Made by a program: the position numbers and the translations under genes. The notes beneath the pieces are model-generated. The model was not told the origin of the DNA and did not search any database. It saw only the letters and a program-made list of their open reading frames with translations. Positions 1 through 8,620 of a stretch of 64,000 nucleotides of DNA are shown here, one piece after another (position 1 is the stretch's first letter; every line of letters starts with the position of its first letter). The stretch lies in contig NZ_CP022987.1 of assembly GCF_004022565.1 (NCBI RefSeq), positions 2,604,001-2,668,000 on the forward strand, read 5' to 3'. This stretch comes from Pollutimonas thiosulfatoxidans. GTDB taxonomy: Bacteria > Pseudomonadota > Gammaproteobacteria > Burkholderiales > Burkholderiaceae_B.

Positions 1-817
1 TGCCGGCGTTCAGCAGTGCTGGTCCCAAGTCGGACACGCGCAGCTTTTTGGTGATGAAGAAGCCGATAACCAAGGCATAGGCCACCGCAATCGCCGCACC
101 CTCTGTAGCAGTGAACACGCCTCCGACAATGCCGCCGACGACCAGCACCGGCATCAGAAACACAATAAAGGACCGGCGCAGTTCTTTCCCCACCCGTGCC
201 CAAGTGAATGCATGGCCACTTATCGGGTAGCCACGCCGCCGGGCAATTAGCGAACACAGAACCATAGTGCCAACGCCGAGCAACACACCGGGTACGACAC
301 CGGCCATGAACAGCGCGCCTACCGAAACATCCCCGGCCACCACGGCATAAACGATCATCCCAATACTTGGCGGTATGATCGGGCCCAGATTGGATGCCGA
401 GGCGACCAGCGCAGCACCAAACGCCTTGCTATACGACTTACCTAGACTTGGACCCAAGGTGGCGCCCAAAGCGGTCGCATCGGCAACAGAGCTTCCTGAC
501 ACGGAGGACAAGCCCATGGCCGAGCCGACAGTGACCAAACCGAGGCCGCCGGTAACCCGACCAACCACCGCATCGGCAAGCTCAATCAATCTTTCCATGA
601 TGCCGCCGCGTACCATCAACTGGCCGGCCAGCATGAACAGCGGTATTGCCATCAGCGGAAACGAGTCCAGGGCATAGACCATCTTGCCCGCCAACTGCTC
701 CATCGGAAACCCGCCCAGCACCACCCCAGCCAGGCCTGCCCAGCCCAAAGCAAAGGCCAGCGGCATACCTATAACTGCCAGCACCGTAAAAACAGCCAGC
801 ATGGTCAAAGAGATCAT
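1..817 (-). CDS. TRAP transporter large permease, DctM type (partial, C-terminus outside window)
   Basis: This is the membrane channel subunit of a TRAP importer, which takes up organic acids using an ion gradient. The first 272 residues are visible and the frame stays open to the left edge. The translation is strongly hydrophobic and has DctM hallmarks: a GGFPMEQLAGKMVYALDSFP stretch, FMLAGQLM, a SGSSVADATALG segment and an IIPPSIGMIVY segment. The ATG overlaps the stop of the small permease gene by four bases (ATGA), so the two are translationally coupled. It is the last visible gene of an operon that begins with an amidase near 6235. Substrate is unknown; the operon partners suggest an amide, imide or dicarboxylate. 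Confidence 0.93.
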   Translation of the reverse strand, partial: MISLTMLAVFTVLAVIGMPLAFALGWAGLAGVVLGGFPMEQLAGKMVYALDSFPLMAIPLFMLAGQLMVRGGIMERLIELADAVVGRVTGGLGLVTVGSAMGLSSVSGSSVADATALGATLGPSLGKSYSKAFGAALVASASNLGPIIPPSIGMIVYAVVAGDVSVGALFMAGVVPGVLLGVGTMVLCSLIARRRGYPISGHAFTWARVGKELRRSFIVFLMPVLVVGGIVGGVFTATEGAAIAVAYALVIGFFITKKLRVSDLGPALLNAG

Positions 818-1323
818 GTTTCGCTCCAGTGCTCGTTCCGGAGTTCGCCGGTGATCAATATGCGGCCAATATGCAGGCAGGTATGAATGAGACCGAGCGC
901 CAGGCTGGCATAGAATACGCCAACGCTAAGCGGAATACCGGGCATGTTCTGGTCCCAGGTCTCGCCCATTAAAAGCACAGAGTAATAGGCGATTATTCCG
1001 GACAGAATCATGATCAACACGGCATTTAATGAAAGCGTAAGGCGTCTGACCCTTGCGCTGAATCGCTCCACTACGAGGTCTATTCCGACGTGGGCGTTAT
1101 ATCGTATGCCCAGCGGAATGGAGAACATAATCGCCCATATGAAACAGACGCGCGGCACATCCCAGCCCCAAGTCAGCGAATCGTTCATGACATAGCGGAA
1201 AAAGACCTGCAGCAGCAGTACCGATGTCAAAACGGCCATCGTCACTTTCACGATGAGGGAAGCGATACGGTCAAGGACATCCAAGACCGCATCGTAGCGA
1301 CTAAGCAAGGCAGTTCTAGTCAT
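814..1323 (-). CDS. TRAP transporter small permease, DctQ type
   Basis: The 169-residue protein is the small membrane subunit of the TRAP importer, which links the periplasmic receptor to the large permease. Four hydrophobic segments are seen near residues 20-45, 50-70, 92-117 and 130-155, as usual for DctQ. The motif TWGWDVPRVCFIWAIMF in the second helix is typical of the family. Its ATG overlaps the receptor stop by one base (TGATG), and its own stop overlaps the DctM start by four bases. The three genes therefore form one tightly coupled transport unit. Confidence 0.92.
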   Translation of the reverse strand: MTRTALLSRYDAVLDVLDRIASLIVKVTMAVLTSVLLLQVFFRYVMNDSLTWGWDVPRVCFIWAIMFSIPLGIRYNAHVGIDLVVERFSARVRRLTLSLNAVLIMILSGIIAYYSVLLMGETWDQNMPGIPLSVGVFYASLALGLIHTCLHIGRILITGELRNEHWSET

Positions 1324-2336
1324 CAGGTATTAGCGCACTTCTCAATGCCTTGTTCGACGAGGTCCATCGCTTCGTCACCCAACTTCTTGCGCATTTCCAC
1401 GTAAACCGAATGGGTGGCTTCGCGGAACTTGGCCAGATCAGCTGGCGACAGCTCGTGATATTCCATGCCGGCTTTAATAAGCTGCCCACGTGCGACCTCG
1501 TTCTCGCGCATCGACATGGCGCGCTGTTCTTCGGTCGCAGTTTTAGCTGCCTGTCGTACGGCTTCCTGCTGCTCAGGCGTCAGCTTCTCAAACGACGCTT
1601 TATTGACCATGTAAGCGGCCCAGTCATAGAAATGACCCGAGTTCGACAGGTATTTCTGTACCTCTGGGAATTTACGCACCACCATGTTGTCGTACGGGTT
1701 CTCTTGCCCATCGACAACGCCCTGTTGCATGGCTTGGTAGAGTTCCTTAATGTCGATAGGCGTGGGGTTCGCACCGAGCGCGCGGAACGTCAGCAGCCAT
1801 GCCTCACCGGGAAGCGTACGGATTTTCAAGCCGTCCATGTCGGCAACCGACTTTATAGGACGCTTGTTATTAGTGACATGTCGTGCGCCAACTTGGGCCC
1901 ATCCCAGCACCAACACGCCTTTCTCTGCCATCTTGTCTTCAAGAAACTTGCCGAGGCCACTTTCCATCTGGCAGATAGCCTGCTGGGGCGATGTTGCGGC
2001 AAACGGCAGAATTGCGGCCCCCAGCTCGGGAACCAGCTTGTCGTAGAATCCGATAGAGCCCCAGGCCAACTGGATCTGACCGGTGCGAACCTGGTCCACC
2101 TGCTCCAGGGCGCCGCCCAGCGTATTGTTGGGAAATAAATCCACGCGTAGCGCGTTGTCGGTCAACTTGGCTGCCTCGGCCTTGAACACTTTCGCACCGT
2201 GGGTGGTGGAGTGCCCCTCGGGGTAAGAGCCACTAGCACGCCAACGCACGTCATCGGCAGAATAGGCGGATGCGCTAGTTAGAACCAGAGCGCTTGCGCA
2301 CAAGGCGATCCATTTATTGAAGGCTGGGTAAGTCAT
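1323..2336 (-). CDS. TRAP transporter substrate-binding protein, DctP type
   Basis: This 337-residue periplasmic receptor of a TRAP system starts with a signal peptide (hydrophobic core ALCASALVLTSASA, likely cleaved after residue 26). The conserved Arg of the KIRTLPG segment (about R173) normally contacts the substrate carboxylate, and the downstream GVVDGQENPYDN motif is also typical of the family. An AGGAG Shine-Dalgarno lies just before the ATG. It is separated by about 200 bp from the upstream GTPase gene, so it may have its own promoter as well as read-through. The neighbouring amidase and imidase-like genes suggest a carboxylated amide or imide as ligand; this is inference. Confidence 0.93.
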   Translation of the reverse strand: MTYPAFNKWIALCASALVLTSASAYSADDVRWRASGSYPEGHSTTHGAKVFKAEAAKLTDNALRVDLFPNNTLGGALEQVDQVRTGQIQLAWGSIGFYDKLVPELGAAILPFAATSPQQAICQMESGLGKFLEDKMAEKGVLVLGWAQVGARHVTNNKRPIKSVADMDGLKIRTLPGEAWLLTFRALGANPTPIDIKELYQAMQQGVVDGQENPYDNMVVRKFPEVQKYLSNSGHFYDWAAYMVNKASFEKLTPEQQEAVRQAAKTATEEQRAMSMRENEVARGQLIKAGMEYHELSPADLAKFREATHSVYVEMRKKLGDEAMDLVEQGIEKCANT

Positions 2337-2539
2337 TGGCTACTCCTGAATAATCGAGCGTCGCGATAAACACGCGTATTGCATGTGACGCAAAAAACGA
2401 GCTACTTTCCTAGGCTTTTGTACTGTCAAAACATAGTAAGGCAATTCGTTTCCGGAATAATTGATCAGGAGTAAACCGATAATGCACGGGACGTGAACTA
2501 TTGCTAGGGAAAACCCTAGCATTGCCCACGCCGTTCGCG

Positions 2540-3619
2540 TTACTTAGTTCTTGAGAAGATTTCGAGTGAACGCTGCAGCATTGCTGCATCAGGCAGGTAG
2601 CCAATGAGCACCACTCGGGACCTGCGATCGGGGCTAGGCCACGAATCCAGATGTGTGGGTGGATGAATAAGGTGCTGTACCCCGTGTATGACTGTAGGAA
2701 CGTTCACGCCGCGAAGATTCAGTATTCCTTTAACGCGCAGAATGACGCTGCCATACCGATGCAGCAACATGCTGAACCAAACACCGAAGGCGGTCCAGTC
2801 CAAGGGCTCATCCATAGTCAGCGACACCGTTTCTATGCCGCTGCCATGAACCCGCCCCAAGCGCTTGCCTCCATCCTGAAACAAGGACGGCGATTGCTTG
2901 CCCATCGTTGCGCTCGCGCTGCTTCCTGCAAACCACTGCGCCGCCTCATCCCGACGGGCACCATCACCGATATCCCGGGACATCAGCACTTCCGATTCGG
3001 AGGCGTCGTTGCGCGACGTGATGATTGAACATGAGGGATTCACTTGCGTAAGCGCCATTTGCAACGCTTCTAGCTTGTCTGGGCCGACCAAGTCGGCCTT
3101 GGTGATGACTATTCGGTCGGCGATCGCCGCCTGTTTCACCGATTCGGCCCGCTCACCCAATTGCGCCAGCCCATACACCGCATCTACAGTAGTTACCACC
3201 GTTCCGATCCGGTAGTGGTGGTGCAAGGCGGGATCGCTTATTACGGTATTGATAACGGGGACCGGGTCCGCAAGGCCTGTGGTTTCGATAACCACCCGGT
3301 CAAATGGCGGCAATATACCTCGGTCGCGCCGTTCATTAAGGCTAAGAAGCGCTCCGGCGAGGTCCGAACGTATGCCACAACAAATGCATCCGTTGCGCAA
3401 TACGATGGTTTCTTGATCGACCTGGTCTAGAAGCTCGTGATCCAGCCCGATTTCGCCGAGCTCGTTAATCAACACTGCACAATTAGAGAACGCTTCACTG
3501 GCGAGCAAGCGGCGCAACAGCGTTGTCTTGCCACTACCCAAGAAGCCGGTCAACACATTGACCGTGTATCGTGCATCGTTGTTTTTCAGGTTATCCATAA
3601 AGTCTGCTGATCCGCTCAT
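2540..3619 (-). CDS. COG0523 (CobW/ZNG1-like) metal-chaperone GTPase
   Basis: A 359-residue G3E-family GTPase. Walker A is TGFLGSGKTT (about residues 24-33), the Walker B region is ETTGLADP (112-119) and the base-recognition motif is TKAD (173-176). The family's metal site CxCC is present as GCICCG (Cys78, Cys80, Cys81). A CobW C-terminal domain covers roughly residues 250-345. Members insert or deliver Zn, Co or other metals to client enzymes. Here the gene follows an imidase-like metallohydrolase and a small Cys-motif protein and overlaps the latter by 29 bp, so the metallohydrolase is the likely client (inference). A second ATG at 3598 is an alternative start; neither has a strong ribosome site. 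Confidence 0.92.
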   Translation of the reverse strand: MSGSADFMDNLKNNDARYTVNVLTGFLGSGKTTLLRRLLASEAFSNCAVLINELGEIGLDHELLDQVDQETIVLRNGCICCGIRSDLAGALLSLNERRDRGILPPFDRVVIETTGLADPVPVINTVISDPALHHHYRIGTVVTTVDAVYGLAQLGERAESVKQAAIADRIVITKADLVGPDKLEALQMALTQVNPSCSIITSRNDASESEVLMSRDIGDGARRDEAAQWFAGSSASATMGKQSPSLFQDGGKRLGRVHGSGIETVSLTMDEPLDWTAFGVWFSMLLHRYGSVILRVKGILNLRGVNVPTVIHGVQHLIHPPTHLDSWPSPDRRSRVVLIGYLPDAAMLQRSLEIFSRTK

Positions 3620-3911
3620 GAACCACAGGCGACAAAGGATCAGCAGCGTGTCCGGCTAATCGTTCTACTGCGGCCCAAAGCTGGCCAAGGTCATCCACAA
3701 GTTCTGTCTTGCCAGTGAAGGTACTGAGCAGATACTTGCTACCTTGCCAGTCTGTCACCGAACAGGAAAACGCGCCCAGCACTCCATTAAGATACCGGAC
3801 GCGCCTTTGGCGCTCGTTGCGCCGCACTCTGGAAAGCTCGGTCTCATCCGCTAAAGGCAGAAGATCTGCCCAATGATCCTCGCTTCCTAATATGCCGCAC
3901 AAGCCACACAT
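3591..3911 (-). CDS. Small conserved-looking protein with N-terminal MCGLCGILG motif, function unknown
   Basis: A 106-residue protein. I choose the ATG at 3911 because an AAAGGA ribosome site sits five to six bases upstream; a longer reading from 4004 would run into the preceding gene. The start MCGLCGILGSEDHW gives Cys2 and Cys5. The MCGxxGIL form resembles the N-terminus of class II glutamine amidotransferases, whose Cys2 is the catalytic nucleophile, but this protein is far too short for that fold. The rest is basic in the middle (RVRRNERQRRVR) with Cys50 and several His. It lies between the imidase-like gene and the metallochaperone GTPase and overlaps the latter, so a role in metal handling or enzyme maturation is a reasonable guess. 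No assigned function. Confidence 0.75.
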   Translation of the reverse strand: MCGLCGILGSEDHWADLLPLADETELSRVRRNERQRRVRYLNGVLGAFSCSVTDWQGSKYLLSTFTGKTELVDDLGQLWAAVERLAGHAADPLSPVVHERISRLYG

Positions 3912-3945
3912 TGCAGTCCTTTGCCTATTTACCAGGCCACGGCTT

Positions 3946-4827
3946 TCACGCTTTCCAGGGAAAGCGTCTGTCGAAGTCGTCAGCCATTTGATCCATAGTG
4001 ACAAACTTTACGCCCTCGTGGCCTCGGATGTATTCAAATAACCTCTCGAGCATCAGCAGCACTTGCGGACGGCCCGAGACATCGGGGTGGATCGTGATCG
4101 GGAAAATCGCATAGTCGTACTCGCGGTAAACCCAGTCGAACTGATCACGCCACATCTGCTCGATGTCCCGCGGGTTAACGAACCCATGGCTATTGGGCGA
4201 CTTCTTTATGAACATCATGGGCGGAAGATCATCCAAATACCAGCTGGCTGGAATCTCGATCAGCGACGTCTCTTTGCCGCGCACCAAAGGCTTCATCCAT
4301 TCGTTGGCCTCTTTGGTGAAATCAATCTTCGTCCACTGGTCGCCCACGCGTACGCGGTATGGTTGGAAGTCATGATGCATCAGGCTGTGATCGTACTTGA
4401 TGCCCTTTTTCAGCAACAGCTCGTTCGTGATGTTGCTGAACTCCCACCATGGCGCCACATAGCCCGTAGGCGCTTTCCCGCATAGCTGGGTGATTAATTC
4501 AATACTGCGGTCCATCACATCTTCTTCCTGCTTTGCCGTCATGGCAATGGGATTCTCGTGCGAATAACCATGCATCCCGATCTCATGGCCGGCGTCCACC
4601 ACGGCCTTGATCTGATCCGGGAAAGTTTCAATGGAGTGCCCGGGTACAAACCATGTCGTCTTAATGCCAAAGCGGTCAAACAGCTTGACCAGGCGCGGCA
4701 CACCGACCTCTCCGGCAAAGAGGCCGCGGGAAATATCGTCCGGGGAATCTTCTCCGCCATACGATCCCAACCACCCCGCGACGGCGTCTACGTCTACGCC
4801 GAAACCACACAATATTTCTTTAGCCAT
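3946..4827 (-). CDS. Polysaccharide deacetylase-fold hydrolase of the HpPgdA / cyclic imide hydrolase type
   Basis: The 293-residue protein starts at the ATG at 4827, preceded by AGGAG; a TTG ten codons upstream is an in-frame alternative. The sequence closely resembles the Helicobacter pylori HP0310 (HpPgdA) protein as I recall it, including the VDVDAVAGWLGSYGGEDSP stretch. The metal triad of this family is present: Asp14, and His86 and His90 in the GMHGYSHENP motif. Family members include allantoinase PuuE-like enzymes and the Pseudomonas putida cyclic imide hydrolase, which open ring imides to half-amides. The adjacent amidase would hydrolyse such a half-amide, which favours imidase over peptidoglycan deacetylase. 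No signal peptide is visible, so it is cytoplasmic, which also argues against a cell-wall substrate. Confidence 0.87.
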   Translation of the reverse strand: MAKEILCGFGVDVDAVAGWLGSYGGEDSPDDISRGLFAGEVGVPRLVKLFDRFGIKTTWFVPGHSIETFPDQIKAVVDAGHEIGMHGYSHENPIAMTAKQEEDVMDRSIELITQLCGKAPTGYVAPWWEFSNITNELLLKKGIKYDHSLMHHDFQPYRVRVGDQWTKIDFTKEANEWMKPLVRGKETSLIEIPASWYLDDLPPMMFIKKSPNSHGFVNPRDIEQMWRDQFDWVYREYDYAIFPITIHPDVSGRPQVLLMLERLFEYIRGHEGVKFVTMDQMADDFDRRFPWKA

Positions 4828-4858
4828 GCGCTCTATCTCCTGGTTAGCGATGTTCAAG

Positions 4859-6235
4859 TTACAGTTGGATTACGTTGGCAAGCGAGAGGCCACAATCCAA
4901 CAAAAAGTCTTCGCGCTCTGCGCTGGCGGCAAATACGATGCTTGTCGGCATTCCCGCAGCACCCAAGCCATTCGGTAATGCCAAGGCACAGATGTTCAGC
5001 ATATTGCCCCACATGGTGTTCCGGATAGTCTTGCTGTTGACCGCCACGAAGTGGTCCATGTCGTCCTCTAAAGCCGCCAACGGAGGCGCCACATGGGCAA
5101 CGGTAGGCATCACCAACATTGCTTCACCCATAGAAGCCCGAAGCGACGCACCTAGCTTCGCTCTGCCCTGCTGCAAACGCAGTAAATCATAGGCAGACAT
5201 ACTTTTGCCCGCCATGATGCGCTTGTAGACAAAGGGATCCACCTCAGAGCTGCGGGAACTCTCGAGCAGGTCGTGATGCCAACAATAAGCTTCCGCGGAA
5301 GCAAGAAAACCGTGGGACGCGCTTAGCGCTTTCAGTTCATCAAGTTCGGGAACATGGCGCCGTAGGACCTTAACCCCAGCTGCAGACAAGCGGTCAAGCG
5401 ACGCGGAAAAATTGGCGTGGACTTCGGGCTCTAAATCGTCCAGAACCACATTCTCGGGGACAACCAGCGTGAGCGCTTGCAAGCTCTGGCCGCTCGCCGT
5501 CGCTGGCACGTCAGCTCTGCCGCCCCGCAGCGCCTGATCCACTAAGAAGCAGTCCGATACCGTGTGCGCAAGCACGCCGACAGTATCAAGCGTTTGAGAT
5601 AACGGAAATACGCCACGGCGGTCATACCGCGTTTCGGAAGTCTTGTACCCGACGACACCATTAAATGCAGCCGGCACGCGAACCGAACCGCCCGTGTCTG
5701 TACCAATAGCTACAGGCGCCAGCCTGGCTCCCACCGCAACGCCGGAACCAGACGACGACCCGCCAGGAGCGCGCCTCACATCGCGGGCATGCGGATTCAG
5801 CGGGGTGCCATAGTGGGGATTCAGGCCCAAGGCAGAATATGCGAATTCGCTAAGGTTGGTCTTGCCCAGGGTGACCATGCCGGCGGCAGCCAAGCGGGCG
5901 ACCACAGGAGCATCCTCTGCAGCCGCCGGCGCATCCCGGTAGATGGCGGAACCCGCAGTCGTTGGGGTGCCCTTGATATCTACGGCATCTTTCCATGCGA
6001 TCGGCACACCGTCCAAAGCGCCCAGCGGACAACCCCGCTGATACCTTGCAGCGCTGGCTGCAGCCTCTTCGCGAGCGCGCTCAAACGTGGTCGTAATAAA
6101 AACCGCGGAATCACCATGCGCTTGAATGCGGGAAATAAAATGCTCGGTAAGATCTACCGCGTTAATCTCGCCACGAGCCAACATTTGGCCGAGCTCTGTG
6201 GCGGAGTAGTCTGATGGTTGCTTTGAGGGCTGCAC
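4859..6235 (-). CDS. Amidase, amidase-signature family
   Basis: A 458-residue amidase-signature hydrolase. The catalytic triad is visible: Lys in PIAWKDAVD (about K82), the cis-Ser in the GGSSSGSG loop (about 160) and the nucleophile Ser in GTDTGGSVR (about S184). I place the start at the GTG at 6235 because AAGGAG lies six bases upstream; an in-frame ATG at 6274 lacks a clear ribosome site. It is the first gene of the minus-strand operon, 31 bp before the imidase-like gene. The pair suggests stepwise opening of a cyclic imide and hydrolysis of the half-amide to a dicarboxylate plus ammonia. The exact substrate cannot be read from the sequence. Confidence 0.92.
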   Translation of the reverse strand: MQPSKQPSDYSATELGQMLARGEINAVDLTEHFISRIQAHGDSAVFITTTFERAREEAAASAARYQRGCPLGALDGVPIAWKDAVDIKGTPTTAGSAIYRDAPAAAEDAPVVARLAAAGMVTLGKTNLSEFAYSALGLNPHYGTPLNPHARDVRRAPGGSSSGSGVAVGARLAPVAIGTDTGGSVRVPAAFNGVVGYKTSETRYDRRGVFPLSQTLDTVGVLAHTVSDCFLVDQALRGGRADVPATASGQSLQALTLVVPENVVLDDLEPEVHANFSASLDRLSAAGVKVLRRHVPELDELKALSASHGFLASAEAYCWHHDLLESSRSSEVDPFVYKRIMAGKSMSAYDLLRLQQGRAKLGASLRASMGEAMLVMPTVAHVAPPLAALEDDMDHFVAVNSKTIRNTMWGNMLNICALALPNGLGAAGMPTSIVFAASAEREDFLLDCGLSLANVIQL

Positions 6236-6529
6236 ACCCGTCTCCTTAGTCGAAATCCGCGGTTGTTGCCGCATACTGATGGCCCGCAGATTCGGGCGGC
6301 AATTATGTTCGATTTGAAGATTATATAGCGACTACCTAGCCTATAGCTTCGAATTTGCTACATAATATGCCAAGTATCCGAGGAAAACGTAGCAATTGCC
6401 CCTGACGGCAGCGAAGCGTGGGGCGGCATTGCGCCCGGGCGGGAAGAGGATATGTATTACGGAATCGGAGAGCGGCCAGACACTGCAAGCCGAGCCGGGG
6501 CAGGGCTTTATTGGAAGGTGTAGACCAAC
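6236..6529. other. Non-coding region upstream of the amidase operon
   Basis: About 294 bp between the TetR stop and the amidase start contain no convincing gene. On the minus strand a TATAAT hexamer (6320-6325) lies about 85 bp upstream of the amidase GTG and could be a -10 element, but I see no matching TTGACA-like -35. The region is AT-rich from about 6300 to 6370, as expected of a promoter. Confidence 0.4.
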
Positions 6530-7252
6530 TTACGCTGGTCTGCGCCGTCCTTCCGCTGTTCTGGGCTCGACCACAGCAGCCATCAAGGTTTCCTCGTCCA
6601 TATCCGGATCGAACAGCCCTGGATCGTCCAACATTTGATCGGAAGGCGAACTGGACAGCGACCTTTCCAGCATCTGCGTTAAGGCATAGGCAATCTGTGG
6701 CCCCGACCAGTTTCCATCGGGCCGGTACCACTTACGGCTCCAGTTCAATGCGCCGGTAACCATAAAAATGGCCAACTTAGGGTTGCATGGCACGATACTG
6801 CCGTCGGCAATCCCGTCTGTCACAAAGCTTCGTAGCGCCGCCTCGAACTGATCCCGCCGTTTAATGATTGCCTTCATGTGCGCGGGTTTCATTGCATGCT
6901 CTTCGAGCAAGACCACATAGCTGCCGTCTTCGCCCAGCATCATCTCCAGGTAGCTGCGCAGGGCACGGGTTAACTTTTGCAGCCCGGTCCCGCCTCCTTG
7001 CTGTGCCGCCTCCACGATCTCGACGGCAGTGTCCATGGCCGAGTCGTGGCAGTAGTAAAGGAGCTCTTCCTTACTGGGTACGTAGGTGTACAGCGCTGCT
7101 TTCGTGACTCCTAGTTTTTTGGCTATTTCCGTAAGGGATGTCCCGTAGTATCCACGGCGGTTGAACGAAGCTGCGGCCTCGCGTATCAATACCTCGCGCT
7201 TGCGATCAAATTGCGCGCTAGCTTCGGGAACAGCGTTTTTCCATGTTGCCAT
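6530..7252 (-). CDS. TetR/AcrR-family transcriptional regulator (acyl-CoA type)
   Basis: A 240-residue repressor. The N-terminal helix-turn-helix covers about residues 19-68, with the TSLTEIAKKLGVTKAALYTY recognition region. The C-terminal ligand domain contains NWSRKWYRPDGNWS, which I associate with TetR proteins that sense acyl-CoA thioesters of degradation pathways (KstR2-like). It is divergent from the Liv/CoA-transferase/ligase operon and shares a 199-bp promoter region with it. That region holds an ACTGACCGGTTAGT palindrome that recurs in altered form in front of the neighbouring degradation genes. It is therefore probably the local repressor of the 7452-25309 genes. The last 30 residues (rich in Arg, Glu and Pro) look like a disordered tail. 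Confidence 0.92.
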   Translation of the reverse strand: MATWKNAVPEASAQFDRKREVLIREAAASFNRRGYYGTSLTEIAKKLGVTKAALYTYVPSKEELLYYCHDSAMDTAVEIVEAAQQGGGTGLQKLTRALRSYLEMMLGEDGSYVVLLEEHAMKPAHMKAIIKRRDQFEAALRSFVTDGIADGSIVPCNPKLAIFMVTGALNWSRKWYRPDGNWSGPQIAYALTQMLERSLSSSPSDQMLDDPGLFDPDMDEETLMAAVVEPRTAEGRRRPA

Positions 7253-7338
7253 GAACGGGTCTCCAGTTTCTCTCGTGCGCTAGAACTGCGCAGAGCGTCC
7301 AACTCGACGACCATTATAGTCACAAAGTGTGTCTCAAA

Positions 7339-7372
7339 TTGTTCCGGTTAGTGAAGTTACTGACCGGTTAGT
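7339..7372. promoter_or_regulatory. Putative TetR operator pair in divergent promoter
   Basis: The 14-bp sequence ACTGACCGGTTAGT (7359-7372) is a palindrome with six of seven pairs matching. A second partial copy, TTGTTCCGGTTAGT, sits 20 bp to the left (7339-7352), so that CCGGTTAGTG occurs twice as a direct repeat. Related sequences occur at 23522-23559 and 25339-25378. The site abuts the -35 of the downstream Liv promoter, a good position for repression. Confidence 0.55.
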
Positions 7373-7375
7373 GTG

Positions 7376-7405
7376 TTGACGGAATGGTCTGTCTGCGCGT
7401 AGACT
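7376..7405 (+). promoter_or_regulatory. Candidate sigma-70 promoter of the Liv/CoA-transferase operon
   Basis: TTGACG (7376-7381) and TAGACT (7400-7405) are separated by 18 bp and lie about 47 bp upstream of the receptor ATG. The palindromic operator ends four bases upstream of the -35. This assignment rests on hexamer similarity only. Confidence 0.4.
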
Positions 7406-7451
7406 CCGCCTTAATAACACCTTCGCTAGGCCACAAAAACCAGGAGTAGAC

Positions 7452-8618
7452 ATGAAACATTTTGGACTTTCGCCCACGAAAGCAGTACTTGCTGCCCTTA
7501 CCTGCACCCTTGCGTTGGGCACGCCCGCGTCGTTTGCGGCCGACACGGTAAAAATCGGCTTCACGGGGCCACTTTCCGGATCGCTATCACTGCTCGGACA
7601 GGGTGTGCGCGACGGGCTGGAAACTTACGTTAAGTACATCAATGATCAGGGTGGCGTAAACGGCCACAAGCTGGAACTGATTGCTGAGGACGACGGCTAC
7701 GAGCCCATGCGCACCCTTGCGGCCGTGAAGAAACTGGCTGAGCAGAACAACGTCGTTGCCATGGTTACACCAGTCGGTACGCCCAACGTTGCCGCAATGA
7801 TCAGTTATGCGCAAGAGCGCAAGCTACCCATTCTGGCGCCTTATGCGTTCAGTCACACGCTTACCACTCCCACGAAGTCACATGTATTCACGACCCTGCC
7901 TGAAGTCAGGGTGCAGGCCAATGTGCTGGGCAAGTACCTTGTGGACGAGCTAAAGCATAAAAAAATCGCCACTATCTATCAGAACGACGATTTCGGCCAG
8001 GATGCAGTGGCGGGGCTGGAAGCCAGGCTGCAGCAAAGCAATGTCCCTCTGACCAAACTGCCTTTTGACAGAGGCACCACCAATTTCAGTGGCGTGGTGG
8101 CTCAAGCAAAACAGTCGGGTGCCGAAGATGTCGTCTTCCTGGGCATTCCCCGCGACGCCGCGCTGATCATGAAGGAAGCAAAAAAGATGGGCTGGGCGCC
8201 GCAATTCAGTGGCCATAGCGCATTGGGCGATCCCCAGACCTTTGCGCTGGCCGGCAAGAACCTGGTTGAAGGCGCGATTGCGGTTGCTGTGATGGAGCCG
8301 CTGGACTCTCAAAAGCCCGAGGTAGCCGAGTTTCTCGCTCATCAGAAACAGTACATGTCCCGGACCACACCGACCACGTACAGCATGCACGGTTATAACG
8401 CCGGTCGGGTCTTTGCCGAAGCACTCAAGAATATCGAGGGCGAGGTTACGTCCGACAAGATCGTCGAGCAACTGAACAAGATCAACAACCTGAACACAGG
8501 CTTGATGGGCCCGATCACCTTTACGCCGGAGCAGCATGCCGGAAGCCAATCCGTTGCCTTCATGGAAGCCAAGGATGGCAAATGGGTAATCGTCACGGAC
8601 TGGGTCAAGGCTGACTAA
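7452..8618 (+). CDS. ABC transporter periplasmic receptor, LivK type
   Basis: A 388-residue periplasmic binding protein of the branched-chain amino acid type (type I fold). The signal peptide ends near residue 29 (ASFA before ADTVKIGFTG). The mature part begins with the family motif KIGFTGPLSG and has GHKLELIAEDDGYEP, typical of LivK-like receptors. An AGGAG site precedes the ATG. Two CoA-transferase-like genes follow, then the permease and ATPase genes. In catabolic clusters such receptors often bind aromatic, alicyclic or fatty acids rather than amino acids. The co-transcribed CoA ligase supports a carboxylic acid as ligand. Confidence 0.94.
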   Translation: MKHFGLSPTKAVLAALTCTLALGTPASFAADTVKIGFTGPLSGSLSLLGQGVRDGLETYVKYINDQGGVNGHKLELIAEDDGYEPMRTLAAVKKLAEQNNVVAMVTPVGTPNVAAMISYAQERKLPILAPYAFSHTLTTPTKSHVFTTLPEVRVQANVLGKYLVDELKHKKIATIYQNDDFGQDAVAGLEARLQQSNVPLTKLPFDRGTTNFSGVVAQAKQSGAEDVVFLGIPRDAALIMKEAKKMGWAPQFSGHSALGDPQTFALAGKNLVEGAIAVAVMEPLDSQKPEVAEFLAHQKQYMSRTTPTTYSMHGYNAGRVFAEALKNIEGEVTSDKIVEQLNKINNLNTGLMGPITFTPEQHAGSQSVAFMEAKDGKWVIVTDWVKAD

Positions 8619-8620
8619 AA

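Noticed and set aside
1350..2138. A 262-codon open frame on the plus strand
   Set aside because: It is antisense to the TRAP receptor gene, which has a signal peptide and conserved ligand motifs. No ribosome site or family motif supports the plus-strand frame.
3946..4827. Peptidoglycan deacetylase role for the HpPgdA-like protein
   Set aside because: No signal peptide or membrane anchor is visible, and the operon context (amidase, metallochaperone, TRAP importer) points to catabolism. The role cannot be excluded but is less likely.
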